Source: Porticoccus sp950063125 (lineage in GTDB: Bacteria > Pseudomonadota > Gammaproteobacteria > Pseudomonadales > Porticoccaceae). From it: a DNA stretch of 64,000 nucleotides. Positions 1-8,492 of this stretch are shown piece by piece. How positions within the stretch are numbered: position 1 is the first letter of the stretch; every line of letters begins with the position of its first letter. Location: NCBI RefSeq assembly GCF_963973895.1, contig NZ_CAXBBF010000003.1. One strand, written 5' to 3'. The notes under the pieces were generated by a model. It did not search any database. It saw only the letters and a program-made list of their open reading frames with translations, and had not been told where the DNA came from. A program made the translations under genes and the position numbers.

Positions 1-1
1 G

Positions 2-1255
2 GCGCTGTTGAAGCTGATTGTGCAGGAGGCGGGACGCACGATTGCCGATGCGTTGGCGGAGGTGCGGGAAGCAATCGACTTCTGCCACTATTACGCCCTG
101 CAGGCCCGCTACCGGTTTTCCGGGGGTATCGATCTGCCCGGCCCCACCGGAGAGAGCAACCAGCTCTGTCTCGAAGGCCGCGGCGTGTTTCTCTGCATCA
201 GTCCATGGAATTTCCCGCTGGCCATTTTTACCGGGCAGACCGCAGCGGCATTGGTGGCAGGCAATGCGGTGATCGCCAAACCCGCCCTGCAGACACCGCT
301 GGTGGCAGCCAAAGCCACAGAGCTGTTCCATCGGGCCGGTGTGCCAGTCGATGTGTTACACCTCCTGCCCGGCGAGGGCGCGAAACTGGGCGAACGGTTG
401 CTGCCGGACCCACGGATTGCCGGCGTTGCCTTTACCGGGTCCAGCGCTACGGCCAAAATCATCCAGCGACAGCTGGCCCGTCGCCCCGGTGCCATTGTGC
501 CGCTTATCGCGGAGACCGGTGGCCAGAATGTCATGCTGGTGGATTCCACCGCCCTGCCGGAACAGGTGGTGGATGATGTGATTTCTTCGGCCTTCCTCAG
601 TGCCGGGCAACGTTGCTCGGCACTGCGAGTGCTGTTTATTCAGGACGATATTGCCGATGACCTGCTGACGACACTTACCGGCGCACTGCAAACCCTGAAG
701 GTCGGCAATCCTGCCAGCCTGGCTACCGATATAGGCCCGGTGATTGACGGGCGCGCCAGGGATACCCTGATAGCCCATATCGAGCGGATAAGTCGGGAAG
801 GCACATTACTGGGGAGTCTGAAAACGGAGCAGATACCCTCGCGAGGGTATTTTGTGGCACCACATCTGGTTGAGATCGACTCACTGGCGCAACTGCCCGA
901 GGAGGTGTTCGGGCCTATCCTCCATGTGATCCGCTATCGCGCCGCAGATATTGACCGGGTACTGGCGCAAATCAACGACAGTGGTTTTGGCCTGACACTG
1001 GGAATTCAAAGCCGCCTGAAACGGTTTGCCGACTATGTGTTCAGCCATACCCGGGTGGGCAATACGTATATCAACCGCAACATGGTGGGTGCCGTGGTGG
1101 GCAGCAATCCCTTTGGCGGTTGCGGACTCTCCGGTACGGGCCCGAAAGCCGGAGGCCCCCACTACCTGATGGCCTTTGCGACCGAGAAAACCCGCACGGA
1201 AAATACCACCGCCCGCGGCGGCAATACGGCGTTGTTTTCGCTACCGGATGATTAA
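2..1255 (+). CDS. putA: Bifunctional proline dehydrogenase / P5C dehydrogenase PutA, C-terminal part (5' end outside window)
   Basis: The reading frame is open from the first complete codon (base 2), so this is a fragment. It covers most of an aldehyde dehydrogenase domain that oxidises glutamate-gamma-semialdehyde (P5C) to glutamate with NAD+. Counting from the TTG at base 8, the general-base Glu lies in AETGGQN (about residue 169) and the nucleophile Cys in GQRCSALR (about 203). SPWNFP near residue 65 is the usual ALDH cofactor-side motif. The start LLKLIVQEAGRT and the tail ending TTARGGN followed by a short Leu/Ser-rich end resemble the PutA P5CDH domain rather than a free RocA-type enzyme. 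That the missing part holds the proline dehydrogenase domain is inference. Its TAA overlaps the stop codon of the convergent gene. Confidence 0.85.
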   Translation, partial: ALLKLIVQEAGRTIADALAEVREAIDFCHYYALQARYRFSGGIDLPGPTGESNQLCLEGRGVFLCISPWNFPLAIFTGQTAAALVAGNAVIAKPALQTPLVAAKATELFHRAGVPVDVLHLLPGEGAKLGERLLPDPRIAGVAFTGSSATAKIIQRQLARRPGAIVPLIAETGGQNVMLVDSTALPEQVVDDVISSAFLSAGQRCSALRVLFIQDDIADDLLTTLTGALQTLKVGNPASLATDIGPVIDGRARDTLIAHIERISREGTLLGSLKTEQIPSRGYFVAPHLVEIDSLAQLPEEVFGPILHVIRYRAADIDRVLAQINDSGFGLTLGIQSRLKRFADYVFSHTRVGNTYINRNMVGAVVGSNPFGGCGLSGTGPKAGGPHYLMAFATEKTRTENTTARGGNTALFSLPDD

Positions 1256-2019
1256 CGGCGGGCAAAATTCGGTTGGCGCTTTTCCCGTCGCGCCGCCAGC
1301 CCCTCTTTCAGATCCCCGGAGCGGTGACATTGCGAGGTGACAGCAAGGACTCTGGCAAGATCAAGATTACCGTCCGCCATCTGATCACAGAGCTGTTTCA
1401 TGGCCGCTACCGTGGTCGGTGAGAGTGGTGTCAATGTGTCCACCAGTTTCGAGGTTTCCACCTCAAGCTCATCCTGAAGCACCAGATGCGTCAGGTAACC
1501 GGCCCGCAACAGCATTTCTGCATCCAGCACTTCCGCCGCAACCAGAATCCGTTTGGCCGTGGTGACACCCAGGCGTTTCACATAGCGACGGATGCCGTTC
1601 GGCGGATAGCAGAGACCGATTTCCGCGGCAGGCACCTTGAGCCGCATGCCGTAAACACCTATCCGAAAATCACAACACAAAGCGATTTCCGAGCCGCCTC
1701 CGTAGACACTGCCATTGAGGGCACAGATAACCGGCATGGGCATGGCTGTTAGGCGATCGGTAAGCGTCTCAAATTTATCACCGGTCATATCACCTGAGGT
1801 CATTTCTTCCAGCGATGCACCAGCACAAAAGGTTTTCTCCCCCTGACCAGTAACCACCAGGACCCGGATATCCCGGTTGGCGTCCACCTGATTCAGGCAA
1901 TCAATAAACAGATCAATACCAGTGTCAGTCAGTGAATTGTGTTTGGCTGGGTTATTGAGAAGGATGCGAGCTACCGCTCCTTCCATGGATAGCAAAACCG
2001 GGGCGTCCAAATTGCTCAT
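1252..2019 (-). CDS. Enoyl-CoA hydratase/isomerase family protein
   Basis: This is a crotonase-fold protein of 255 residues, the usual size. Visible landmarks are NNPAKHNSL near the N-terminus, the oxyanion-hole segment FCAGASLEEM, and YGGGSEIALCCDFRI followed by VPAAEIGLCYPPNG. Both acidic residues that act in hydratases are present (Glu in GGSEIAL and Glu in AAEIGL), so a true hydratase is plausible, but the substrate cannot be read from sequence. I chose the ATG at 2019 because it gives the standard N-terminus and clears the upstream carbonic anhydrase gene by 22 bases. An in-frame ATG at 2058 would overlap that gene. Neither start has a strong ribosome-binding site. The gene is probably read from the carbonic anhydrase promoter. 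Confidence 0.85.
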   Translation of the reverse strand: MSNLDAPVLLSMEGAVARILLNNPAKHNSLTDTGIDLFIDCLNQVDANRDIRVLVVTGQGEKTFCAGASLEEMTSGDMTGDKFETLTDRLTAMPMPVICALNGSVYGGGSEIALCCDFRIGVYGMRLKVPAAEIGLCYPPNGIRRYVKRLGVTTAKRILVAAEVLDAEMLLRAGYLTHLVLQDELEVETSKLVDTLTPLSPTTVAAMKQLCDQMADGNLDLARVLAVTSQCHRSGDLKEGLAARREKRQPNFARR

Positions 2020-2041
2020 AGTTTCGGTCTTGTATGCGGGA

Positions 2042-2698
2042 TCAGGAGGGTTCGGCATAGCGTTGTTTGATGCCTTCGACAGCCGCGTGATAGACGTTGC
2101 GCATTTCTTCACGACAACTGATGTTCATATTCAGGTCACGCAGCAAACCATCGGCGATACCGTATATCCAGCCGTGCACTGTCAGCGGCTGACCGCGGGT
2201 CCAGGCATCCCGGATGATATTGGTTTTACAGACATTGACCACCTGTTCAATGACATTTAACTCACAAACCTGATCAATGACCCGGTCTTTATCGGCATCA
2301 TCGGTAAGGTAGGTCTGATGGATATACTGCACATCCTGAACATTCAGCAGCCAATGGTCGATCAATCCCAGATTTTGCTTCATAACGGCCGCTTTAACAC
2401 CACCGCAGCCATAGTGACCAGTCACTATCACATGCTTGACCTTGAGATATTCGACTGCGAACTGCATCACCGACAGGCAGTTGAGATCGCTGTGCACCAC
2501 CATATTGGCCACATTTCTGTGGACAAATAATTCACCGGGCATCAGGCCGACGATCTCGTTGGCCGGCACCCGGCTGTCGGAACAGCCGATCCACAAATAC
2601 TCCGGGGTTTGCTGTTTTAAAAGCCGTTCAAAAAAGGTGGGGTCTTTCTCTTTCTGGGCCGCGGCCCAGGCAACATTTTTCTCGAACAGTTCTTTCAC
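2042..2698 (-). CDS. can: Beta-class carbonic anhydrase
   Basis: The 218-residue cytoplasmic zinc enzyme interconverts CO2 and bicarbonate. Zinc ligands and the catalytic dyad are visible: Cys39, Asp41 and Arg43 in GCSDSR, and His95 and Cys98 in GHYGCGG. The length and the MKELFEKN start match the Can (YadF) group. The start is GTG at 2698, preceded by a GGAG-type ribosome site on the minus strand. It stands alone upstream, separated from phoU by a strong terminator, and is followed closely by the enoyl-CoA hydratase-family gene. Confidence 0.95.
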   Translation of the reverse strand: MKELFEKNVAWAAAQKEKDPTFFERLLKQQTPEYLWIGCSDSRVPANEIVGLMPGELFVHRNVANMVVHSDLNCLSVMQFAVEYLKVKHVIVTGHYGCGGVKAAVMKQNLGLIDHWLLNVQDVQYIHQTYLTDDADKDRVIDQVCELNVIEQVVNVCKTNIIRDAWTRGQPLTVHGWIYGIADGLLRDLNMNISCREEMRNVYHAAVEGIKQRYAEPS

Positions 2699-2753
2699 TG
2701 AACCTACTCCGCAGGGCTATTTCAGCAGACAAGTGTACGGTCAGTTGCCACAC

Positions 2754-2783
2754 AAAAAAACCGGATTTTTAGTCCGGTTTTTT
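2754..2783 (-). terminator. Intrinsic terminator of the pst-phoU operon
   Basis: An inverted repeat (AAAAAACCGGA, 7-base loop, TCCGGTTTTTT) lies 32 bases after the phoU stop. The A- and T-tracts on both sides would let it work in either direction, but its position shows it ends the phosphate operon before can. Confidence 0.85.
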
Positions 2784-2814
2784 AAAGTGAGTCTGGCCGT
2801 GTCGCTACGGTGAT

Positions 2815-3504
2815 TCAATCGGGGTCGCGATGCCGGATATCCCGGCCCTGAACCAGATAGACAATATGCTCACAGATATTCTTGGCGTGGTCACCAATAC
2901 GCTCCAGAGAACGCAGTGTCCAGAGAATATTCATGGAGCGTGAAATACTGCGGGGGTCTTCCATCATGTAGGTGATCATTTCACGCAAGGCAGACTTGTA
3001 GTCCATATCCACCTGACGGTCTTCTTTCATGGTGGCGATAGCGGATTCTGCATCAAAGCGGGAAAAGGCATCCAGTGCATCATTGAGCATCTTGCGCACG
3101 CAATTGCCAATATGGCGCACCTCGGTATAACCCCGGGGCGCACTGCCCTGCTCGGAGAGCAGAATTGCCATTTTGGCAATTTTATTGGCTTCGTCGCCGA
3201 TCCTCTCCAGATCCCGGAGCGTCTTGGACACGGCGAGTACCATCCGCAGATCACTGGCCGCCGGCTGGCGCCGGGCAATCAGTGTGGTGCAGGTGTCATC
3301 GATGTCCATCTCCATGGAATCTATTCTGGATTCTACCTCCATGACCTTATCCGCCAGGGTGCTGTCGGCATCCTCCAGGGCGCGAATCGCATCGGCTACC
3401 TGCCTTTCCACCAGGCCGCCCATTTCCAGCATGCTGGTCCTGATTTCTTCCAAGTCGTCATTAAATTGTCTGGAAATATGTTGGTCGAGATTCAAGTTGT
3501 CCAT
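2815..3504 (-). CDS. phoU: Phosphate signalling regulator PhoU
   Basis: PhoU is a peripheral cytoplasmic protein that links the PstSCAB transporter to the PhoR-PhoB two-component system and holds Pho signalling off when phosphate is plentiful. The 229-residue product has two copies of the PhoU three-helix bundle, each with the acidic metal-binding pattern E/DxxxD (for example RIGDEANKIAKM and RIGDHAKNI). The ATG at 3504 is preceded by AAGGAG at good spacing; a TTG six codons upstream would overlap pstB and is less likely. It is the last gene of the operon. Confidence 0.95.
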   Translation of the reverse strand: MDNLNLDQHISRQFNDDLEEIRTSMLEMGGLVERQVADAIRALEDADSTLADKVMEVESRIDSMEMDIDDTCTTLIARRQPAASDLRMVLAVSKTLRDLERIGDEANKIAKMAILLSEQGSAPRGYTEVRHIGNCVRKMLNDALDAFSRFDAESAIATMKEDRQVDMDYKSALREMITYMMEDPRSISRSMNILWTLRSLERIGDHAKNICEHIVYLVQGRDIRHRDPD

Positions 3505-3514
3505 CCTCTGCTCC

Positions 3515-4405
3515 TTAACCAAAGCGGCCGGTAATGTAGGATTCCGTCAGCTCGTGTTGCGGCTTGGTGAAGACGGTGTCTGTGTCGTTCATTTCAACCA
3601 GCCAGCCAAGGTGGAAATAGGCGGTGCGCTGGGAAACCCGGGCGGCCTGCTGCATCGAGTGAGTAACGATTGCAATGGTGTAGGATTCGCTCAGCTCCCT
3701 GATCAGCTCTTCGATCTTGGCGGTGGCAATCGGGTCCAGAGCCGAACAGGGCTCGTCCATCAATACCACTTCCGGGCTGACGGCAATGGTCCTGGCAATA
3801 CACAACCGTTGCTGCTGCCCACCAGAGAGGCCAGTCCCGGCAGAGTCCAGGCGATCCTTTACCTCGTCCCACAACCCCGCCTTGCGCAAACTGTTTTCCA
3901 CAATCTCATCCAGATCGGTTTTGCGATTGGCCAGACCGTGAATCCGTGGGCCATAGGCGACGTTGTCATAAATCGACTTGGGGAAAGGATTGGGCTTCTG
4001 AAAGACCATCCCCACCCGGGCGCGCAGCTCAACCACATCCAGTTTCGGGTCATAAATATCCTGATTTTCCAGATGCAGGCTACCCTCCACCCGGCAAATA
4101 TCAATGGTATCGTTCATCCGGTTCATGCAGCGCAGAAAGGTGGATTTTCCACAGCCACTGGGGCCGATCAGTGCCACCACCTCGTTTTTGCCGATATCCA
4201 GACTGACCCCGTGGATAGCCTGGTCCGCACCATAAAACACATTCACATCACGCATGCGCATCTTGGGATCATCCACAAAGGGCGCACCAACGGTTTTTTC
4301 CGGAATGTACAAATTTTCTCCTGTCATCATATGCTCTTGTGCAACGACCCTGGGGTCTACTTGCACAGCATCCTGAAACACATTCATTTTTTCTGCAATA
4401 TCCAT
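3515..4405 (-). CDS. pstB: Phosphate ABC transporter ATP-binding protein PstB
   Basis: This is the ATPase subunit of the high-affinity phosphate importer. The Walker A motif GPSGCGKST is at residues 81-89, the ABC signature LSGGQQQRL follows, and Walker B with the catalytic Glu is VVLMDEPCSALDP; the switch His is in THSMQQA. At 296 residues it is about 40 longer than the E. coli protein because of an N-terminal extension that precedes the conserved KMRMRDVNVFYG start of the ABC domain. It sits between pstA and phoU with gaps of 10-15 bases. Confidence 0.97.
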   Translation of the reverse strand: MDIAEKMNVFQDAVQVDPRVVAQEHMMTGENLYIPEKTVGAPFVDDPKMRMRDVNVFYGADQAIHGVSLDIGKNEVVALIGPSGCGKSTFLRCMNRMNDTIDICRVEGSLHLENQDIYDPKLDVVELRARVGMVFQKPNPFPKSIYDNVAYGPRIHGLANRKTDLDEIVENSLRKAGLWDEVKDRLDSAGTGLSGGQQQRLCIARTIAVSPEVVLMDEPCSALDPIATAKIEELIRELSESYTIAIVTHSMQQAARVSQRTAYFHLGWLVEMNDTDTVFTKPQHELTESYITGRFG

Positions 4406-4420
4406 GTTGTTTCCTGTCAG

Positions 4421-5689
4421 TTACCAGCGGCGTTCAAGGCGTTTGCGCATGACGACCGCCAAAGTGTTCATTGTGATCAGAAATGTCATCAGCACCATGA
4501 TGGCGGCCGATGTCATGGTGACGAACGATTGCTCCGGACTGCTGGCCCAGAGAAATACCTGGACCGGCAATACGGTGGCGGCATCCATTGCACCGGCGGG
4601 CAATTCAACGATAAACGCCACCATGCCAATCATCAGCAGCGGCGCGGTTTCACCCAGTGCCTGGGCCATACCGATGATGCCACCGGTCAGCATCCCCGGC
4701 AGCGCCAGTGGCAGTACAAATTGCAATACCACCTGCATTTTTGAGGCACCCAGTCCCATCGCTGCCTGCCGAATACTGGGGGGAACCGCCTTGATCGCTG
4801 CCCGACTGGAAATAATGATGGTGGGTAATGTCATCAACGTCAGAACCAACCCGCCCACCAAGGGCACCGAGCGGGGCATACCGAATAAACCGATAAAAAC
4901 CGCCAGACCCAGCAAACCGAAGATGATGGAAGGCACCGCAGCCAGGTTGTTGATGTTCACTTCGATAAAGTCAGTGAAGCGATTCTTCGGGGCAAACTCT
5001 TCCAGATAGACGGCTGCAGCAACACCGATCGGGAAACTCAGCGCCAGCGTCACCAACATGGTAAAAAACGAACCCAATATTGCCCCGAGGATACCGGCCT
5101 GTTCCGGTTCACGGGAATCACCCCGGGTAAAAAGGGAATGATTGAAGCCTGCGCGAACCTCATCACTCTGCTCCAGCTCCAACATCCAGGTCTGCTGCTG
5201 GTCACTGAGGCGAGCCGTCTTGCGCTTTGCCTCACTGCTCTTCAGAAACATGTCTGCATCATCATTGAGCTGCAACCACAGTGTGCGGGTCTGGCCCAGC
5301 AATTCCGGCGAGTTTTCCAACATCTCACGCAGCCGATAGCCTGCGGCGGTGCTCACCAGCGCAGCCAGTGCTCGCCTGCCTTCGCGCCCTTCCACGCCGG
5401 GAAAGCGCGCCTGAAGAGCCTCTCTAACAACCGCTTCGTAGTTGCCGTACTGAAGCTGTTCCAGATCCCGGGGATCGTCTATTTCCAGGCTTTCCGGGTC
5501 AAAGGTAATCTGCAAAGCGACGGAATATTCGTAAAATGCCCGGTAACCCTTGCCGATGATATCGGTGAACAACAACAGCAGTGCCAGCAGGCCAATACTG
5601 ATGGCACAGATACCATAGGCCTTGAAGCGTTTTTCTGCCCGATAGCGTCGCGCCAGCGTTTTGCGAACCTGTTCGGTGGTTACACTCAT
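4421..5689 (-). CDS. pstA: Phosphate ABC transporter permease PstA (long form)
   Basis: This is an inner-membrane permease of the PstSCAB importer. At 422 residues it is much longer than the roughly 300-residue E. coli PstA. After a first membrane segment (about residues 25-45) there is a large hydrophilic, probably periplasmic, insert to about residue 200, then the standard permease core with the coupling motif QAAMGLGASKMQVVLQFVLPLALPG cut short here to its recognisable heart AAMGLGAS. This extended N-terminal region is known in PstA proteins of Pseudomonas-type bacteria. The start is ATG, 24 bases downstream of the pstC stop. Confidence 0.95.
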   Translation of the reverse strand: MSVTTEQVRKTLARRYRAEKRFKAYGICAISIGLLALLLLFTDIIGKGYRAFYEYSVALQITFDPESLEIDDPRDLEQLQYGNYEAVVREALQARFPGVEGREGRRALAALVSTAAGYRLREMLENSPELLGQTRTLWLQLNDDADMFLKSSEAKRKTARLSDQQQTWMLELEQSDEVRAGFNHSLFTRGDSREPEQAGILGAILGSFFTMLVTLALSFPIGVAAAVYLEEFAPKNRFTDFIEVNINNLAAVPSIIFGLLGLAVFIGLFGMPRSVPLVGGLVLTLMTLPTIIISSRAAIKAVPPSIRQAAMGLGASKMQVVLQFVLPLALPGMLTGGIIGMAQALGETAPLLMIGMVAFIVELPAGAMDAATVLPVQVFLWASSPEQSFVTMTSAAIMVLMTFLITMNTLAVVMRKRLERRW

Positions 5690-5713
5690 ACTTTAATCCT
5701 CTTGCAGCCGAGC

Positions 5714-7102
5714 CTACTCGTACTGTTCCCGGTATTTCTTGACGATATGCAGAGCGACCACATTCATCAACAGGGTGGTAATAAACAGCATCAAACCCAG
5801 AGCAAACGCCGCCAGTGTTTTGGCGCTGTCGAATTCCTGATCCCCGGTCAGCAGGGTGACAATCTGTACCGTAATGGTGGTCACCGCCTGCAGGGGGTTG
5901 GCGGTGAGATTTGCCGCAAGACCGGCCGCCATAACCACGATCATGGTTTCGCCGATGGCCCGTGAGGCCGCCAGCAGAATACCGCCCATAATGCCCGGCA
6001 ACGCCGCGGGAAAAATCACCTTTTTGATGGTTTCCGAACGGGTGGCACCGAGCCCCAGCGAAGCATCCCGCATCGCTCTGGGCACCGCAGTGATCACATC
6101 GTCAGACAGAGAAGATACAAAAGGGATCAACATAATCCCCATCACCAGCCCTGCCGCCAGTGCAGATTCAGAGGCGACGGAGAGCCCCAGAGACTGACCG
6201 ACATCACGAATAAAGGGCGCCACGGTGAGGGCTGCAAAAAAACCGTAAACAACGGTCGGTACCCCGGCGAGCACCTCCAGCGCGGGCTTGGCGAACGAAC
6301 GGACTTTGGAGTGGGCATATTCCGCCAGATAAATGGCCGACATCAATCCCACCGGTACTGCCACTATCAGGGCAATGGCTGAAATCAGCAGGGTGCCGGC
6401 GAACAGCGGCACGGCACCAAAGGCACCCTCCGAAGCCACCTGGTCCGCACGCAGCGCCATTTGCGGACTCCAGTTTAGCCCGAACAGGAAATCTGTAATC
6501 GGCACCTGACCAAAAAACCGGATCGATTCAAACAGCACAGAAAACACGATACCGACGGTGGTCACCACCGCCAGTACGGCACAGAGCATGAAGACGACCA
6601 GCAATACCCGTTCCACCTGTTCACGGGCTGGCATTCTTGCGGAAACCCGCAGCCAGGCCCAAGCACCACCCACCATGGCCAGTACGATCACAACAACGGC
6701 CATGGCCATGGCACTGATCGATTGCAACTGGTTTAGTCGTCCGGCAGCGTTAGCCACAGCAGCATCCACAAAGTCGGTCGGCAGCGCACCACTGGCCACA
6801 TTGCCAATCTGGCTGATCAGCAGGTTGCGTGCAGTACCGTCCACCGGTTGGAGCTCTGTGGGCAGGCTGTCCAATACCATGATACGGATCAGGGTCTGAT
6901 CAAATACCAGCCAGGTCACCAGTACTGTCAATGCCGGCAGCGCACACCAGATGGCCGAGCGCATGGCATAGTAGAATGGTAGTGAGCGGAGATGGCGGAT
7001 ACCACCCAACGGCTGTGCAACCTGCAGTGCCCGGTGGCGACCCATGATGAAAGCCGTAACAATCATCGCAGCAAGTATTAATAATAACTGTCCGGTCTGC
7101 AT
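5714..7102 (-). CDS. pstC: Phosphate ABC transporter permease PstC (long form)
   Basis: This is the partner permease of PstA, 462 residues with the chosen start. The N-terminal half holds extra membrane segments and a soluble stretch around VLDSLPTELQPVDGT; the C-terminal half is the transport core with the coupling helix motif DASLGLGATRSETIKKV. I use the ATG at 7102, which has GGAG about eight bases upstream; an upstream in-frame start at 7171 would add 23 atypical residues reaching into the hairpin zone. It is separated from pstS by 115 bases that include a strong stem-loop. Confidence 0.93.
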   Translation of the reverse strand: MQTGQLLLILAAMIVTAFIMGRHRALQVAQPLGGIRHLRSLPFYYAMRSAIWCALPALTVLVTWLVFDQTLIRIMVLDSLPTELQPVDGTARNLLISQIGNVASGALPTDFVDAAVANAAGRLNQLQSISAMAMAVVVIVLAMVGGAWAWLRVSARMPAREQVERVLLVVFMLCAVLAVVTTVGIVFSVLFESIRFFGQVPITDFLFGLNWSPQMALRADQVASEGAFGAVPLFAGTLLISAIALIVAVPVGLMSAIYLAEYAHSKVRSFAKPALEVLAGVPTVVYGFFAALTVAPFIRDVGQSLGLSVASESALAAGLVMGIMLIPFVSSLSDDVITAVPRAMRDASLGLGATRSETIKKVIFPAALPGIMGGILLAASRAIGETMIVVMAAGLAANLTANPLQAVTTITVQIVTLLTGDQEFDSAKTLAAFALGLMLFITTLLMNVVALHIVKKYREQYE

Positions 7103-7174
7103 GAACTGCTCCAGTATTATTTTTCCACCTACAACCGTATAGCGGTGGGAATTTCCAATACCCAGGGACAAGAA

Positions 7175-7199
7175 GGCCCGACGTGTTCTACGCCGGGCC
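7175..7199 (-). other. Stem-loop between pstS and pstC
   Basis: GGCCCG and CGGGCC flank a second short stem (CGT/ACG) around a 5-base loop, giving one long imperfect hairpin. It follows the pstS stop on the minus strand and lacks a U-tract, so it looks like an mRNA-stabilising or partial-termination element that would let the binding protein be made in excess over the permease. The effect is inference. Confidence 0.55.
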
Positions 7200-7217
7200 C
7201 GATGTCACTAGTCAACC

Positions 7218-8267
7218 TTATTCAAACTCTTTACCGGTCATGCTGCTGAGCGACTTCGCGTTATCCGCCCACTTCATGCGCTCATTTTTAGGTGAAGGAA
7301 TCAGACCCTTGTCTGCCAGATAGCCTTCGTCACCCCAAGCGCGATCGTTAGTGAATTCCTTCACATACTCCTGGATACCGGGAATCACGCCGACGTGGGC
7401 TTTTTTCACATAGAAATACATGGAGCGTGCCATCGGGTATTCACCACTACCCACTGTTTCCATGTTCGGACTCACACCTTTGATTTTTACGGCCTTAACA
7501 ATGGAGCGGTTCTGATCGAGGAAGGAGAAGCCAAAGACGCCCAGTATATTGGGTGAAGATTCCAGTTTCTGAATAATCAAGTTATCGTTTTCGCCGGCTT
7601 CGATGTAGTGACCATCTTCACGAATGCTGCGACACACTGATTTGTATTTGTTTTTGTCCTGATCCTTCATCGCTTTCAACCAGGGGAAGGTCTTGCAGCC
7701 ACCTTCAACACCCAGTTCGTTGAACGAATCACGGGTACCGGAAGTGGGCGGCGGGCCTACCACTTCAATCTTGACATTTGGCAGTGCCGGATTGACGTCT
7801 TTCCAGGTTTTGTAGGGGTTGGCTACCAGCTCTTCTGTGCCGTTCGGATTTGGCACATCCTTGGCCATCGCCAGGTACAGATCACGCAGGGAAATATCGA
7901 GATCTGGTCCTTTTACGGAATTGGCAACTACCAGACCGTCATAACCGATCTGTACTTCGGTAATGTCTTTAACACCGTTGGACTTGCACAGCTCAAACTC
8001 GGACTGCTTCATACGGCGGGAAGCATTGGTGATATCGGGGTGCTGGGTGCCAACGCCCTGACAAAACAGCTTCAGTCCACCACCGGAGCCGGTGGATTCA
8101 ATTTTGGGGGTCGGGAAACTGGTATTGCGGCCGAACCGTTCTGCTACCACAGTGGCAAAGGGATAGACGGTGGATGAACCGACTATGGAAACGGTATCAC
8201 GAGCCATTGCTGGCACACTGGACAGAGCCAGTGCTGCAGCGAGTACTAATTTATGGGTATTTTTCAC
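7218..8267 (-). CDS. pstS: Periplasmic phosphate-binding protein PstS
   Basis: This is the periplasmic receptor of the PstSCAB importer, 349 residues. A Sec signal peptide (Lys-rich start, hydrophobic core, cleavage after PAMA) is followed by TVSIVGSSTVYPF, the first phosphate-binding loop. STGSGGGLKLFCQGVG, DITNASRRM and GTRDSFNELG supply the other ligand contacts. It belongs to the long PstS group found with the long PstC and PstA. The start is GTG with GGAGG six bases upstream. Expression should rise under phosphate starvation, given the tandem Pho boxes upstream. Confidence 0.96.
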   Translation of the reverse strand: MKNTHKLVLAAALALSSVPAMARDTVSIVGSSTVYPFATVVAERFGRNTSFPTPKIESTGSGGGLKLFCQGVGTQHPDITNASRRMKQSEFELCKSNGVKDITEVQIGYDGLVVANSVKGPDLDISLRDLYLAMAKDVPNPNGTEELVANPYKTWKDVNPALPNVKIEVVGPPPTSGTRDSFNELGVEGGCKTFPWLKAMKDQDKNKYKSVCRSIREDGHYIEAGENDNLIIQKLESSPNILGVFGFSFLDQNRSIVKAVKIKGVSPNMETVGSGEYPMARSMYFYVKKAHVGVIPGIQEYVKEFTNDRAWGDEGYLADKGLIPSPKNERMKWADNAKSLSSMTGKEFE

Positions 8268-8318
8268 GTTTGCCTCCAGGGCTGATCATTAACATCGGGA
8301 CTGATGCTAGTGGTCTAT

Positions 8319-8359
8319 CGTGACAACTCTATGAATCTTGTATGACAGTAATGTGACAA
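8319..8359 (-). promoter_or_regulatory. Tandem Pho boxes (PhoB operators) of the pst operon
   Basis: On the minus strand, TTGTCACATTACTGTCATA (8359-8341) is a close match to the PhoB consensus of two TGTCA repeats 11 bases apart. A second, more degenerate box in the same 11-base phase follows (8337-8319, GATTCAT then TTGTCAC). A possible -10, TAGCAT, lies at 8309-8304, which fits PhoB promoters where the box replaces the -35 element. Confidence 0.85.
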
Positions 8360-8492
8360 CCGCCAGATCCCATAATACAAACAGGCTTCCGATTGGATTG
8401 CCATCAGCTCTCCCACCAACCATCTCAGGTTTGTTCTGGTCGCGACCCGCCCTGTCTTATAAACTGTGTGACGGTTGCGAGAGATAATAAAA

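Noticed and set aside
3173..4744. 523-residue open frame opposite phoU, pstB and pstA
   Set aside because: It is antisense to three clear genes, spans their boundaries and has His/Gln-rich composition typical of shadow frames; no ribosome site or family match.
5138..5965. 275-residue open frame opposite pstA/pstC
   Set aside because: Antisense to two well-supported permease genes and crosses their junction; no recognisable domain.
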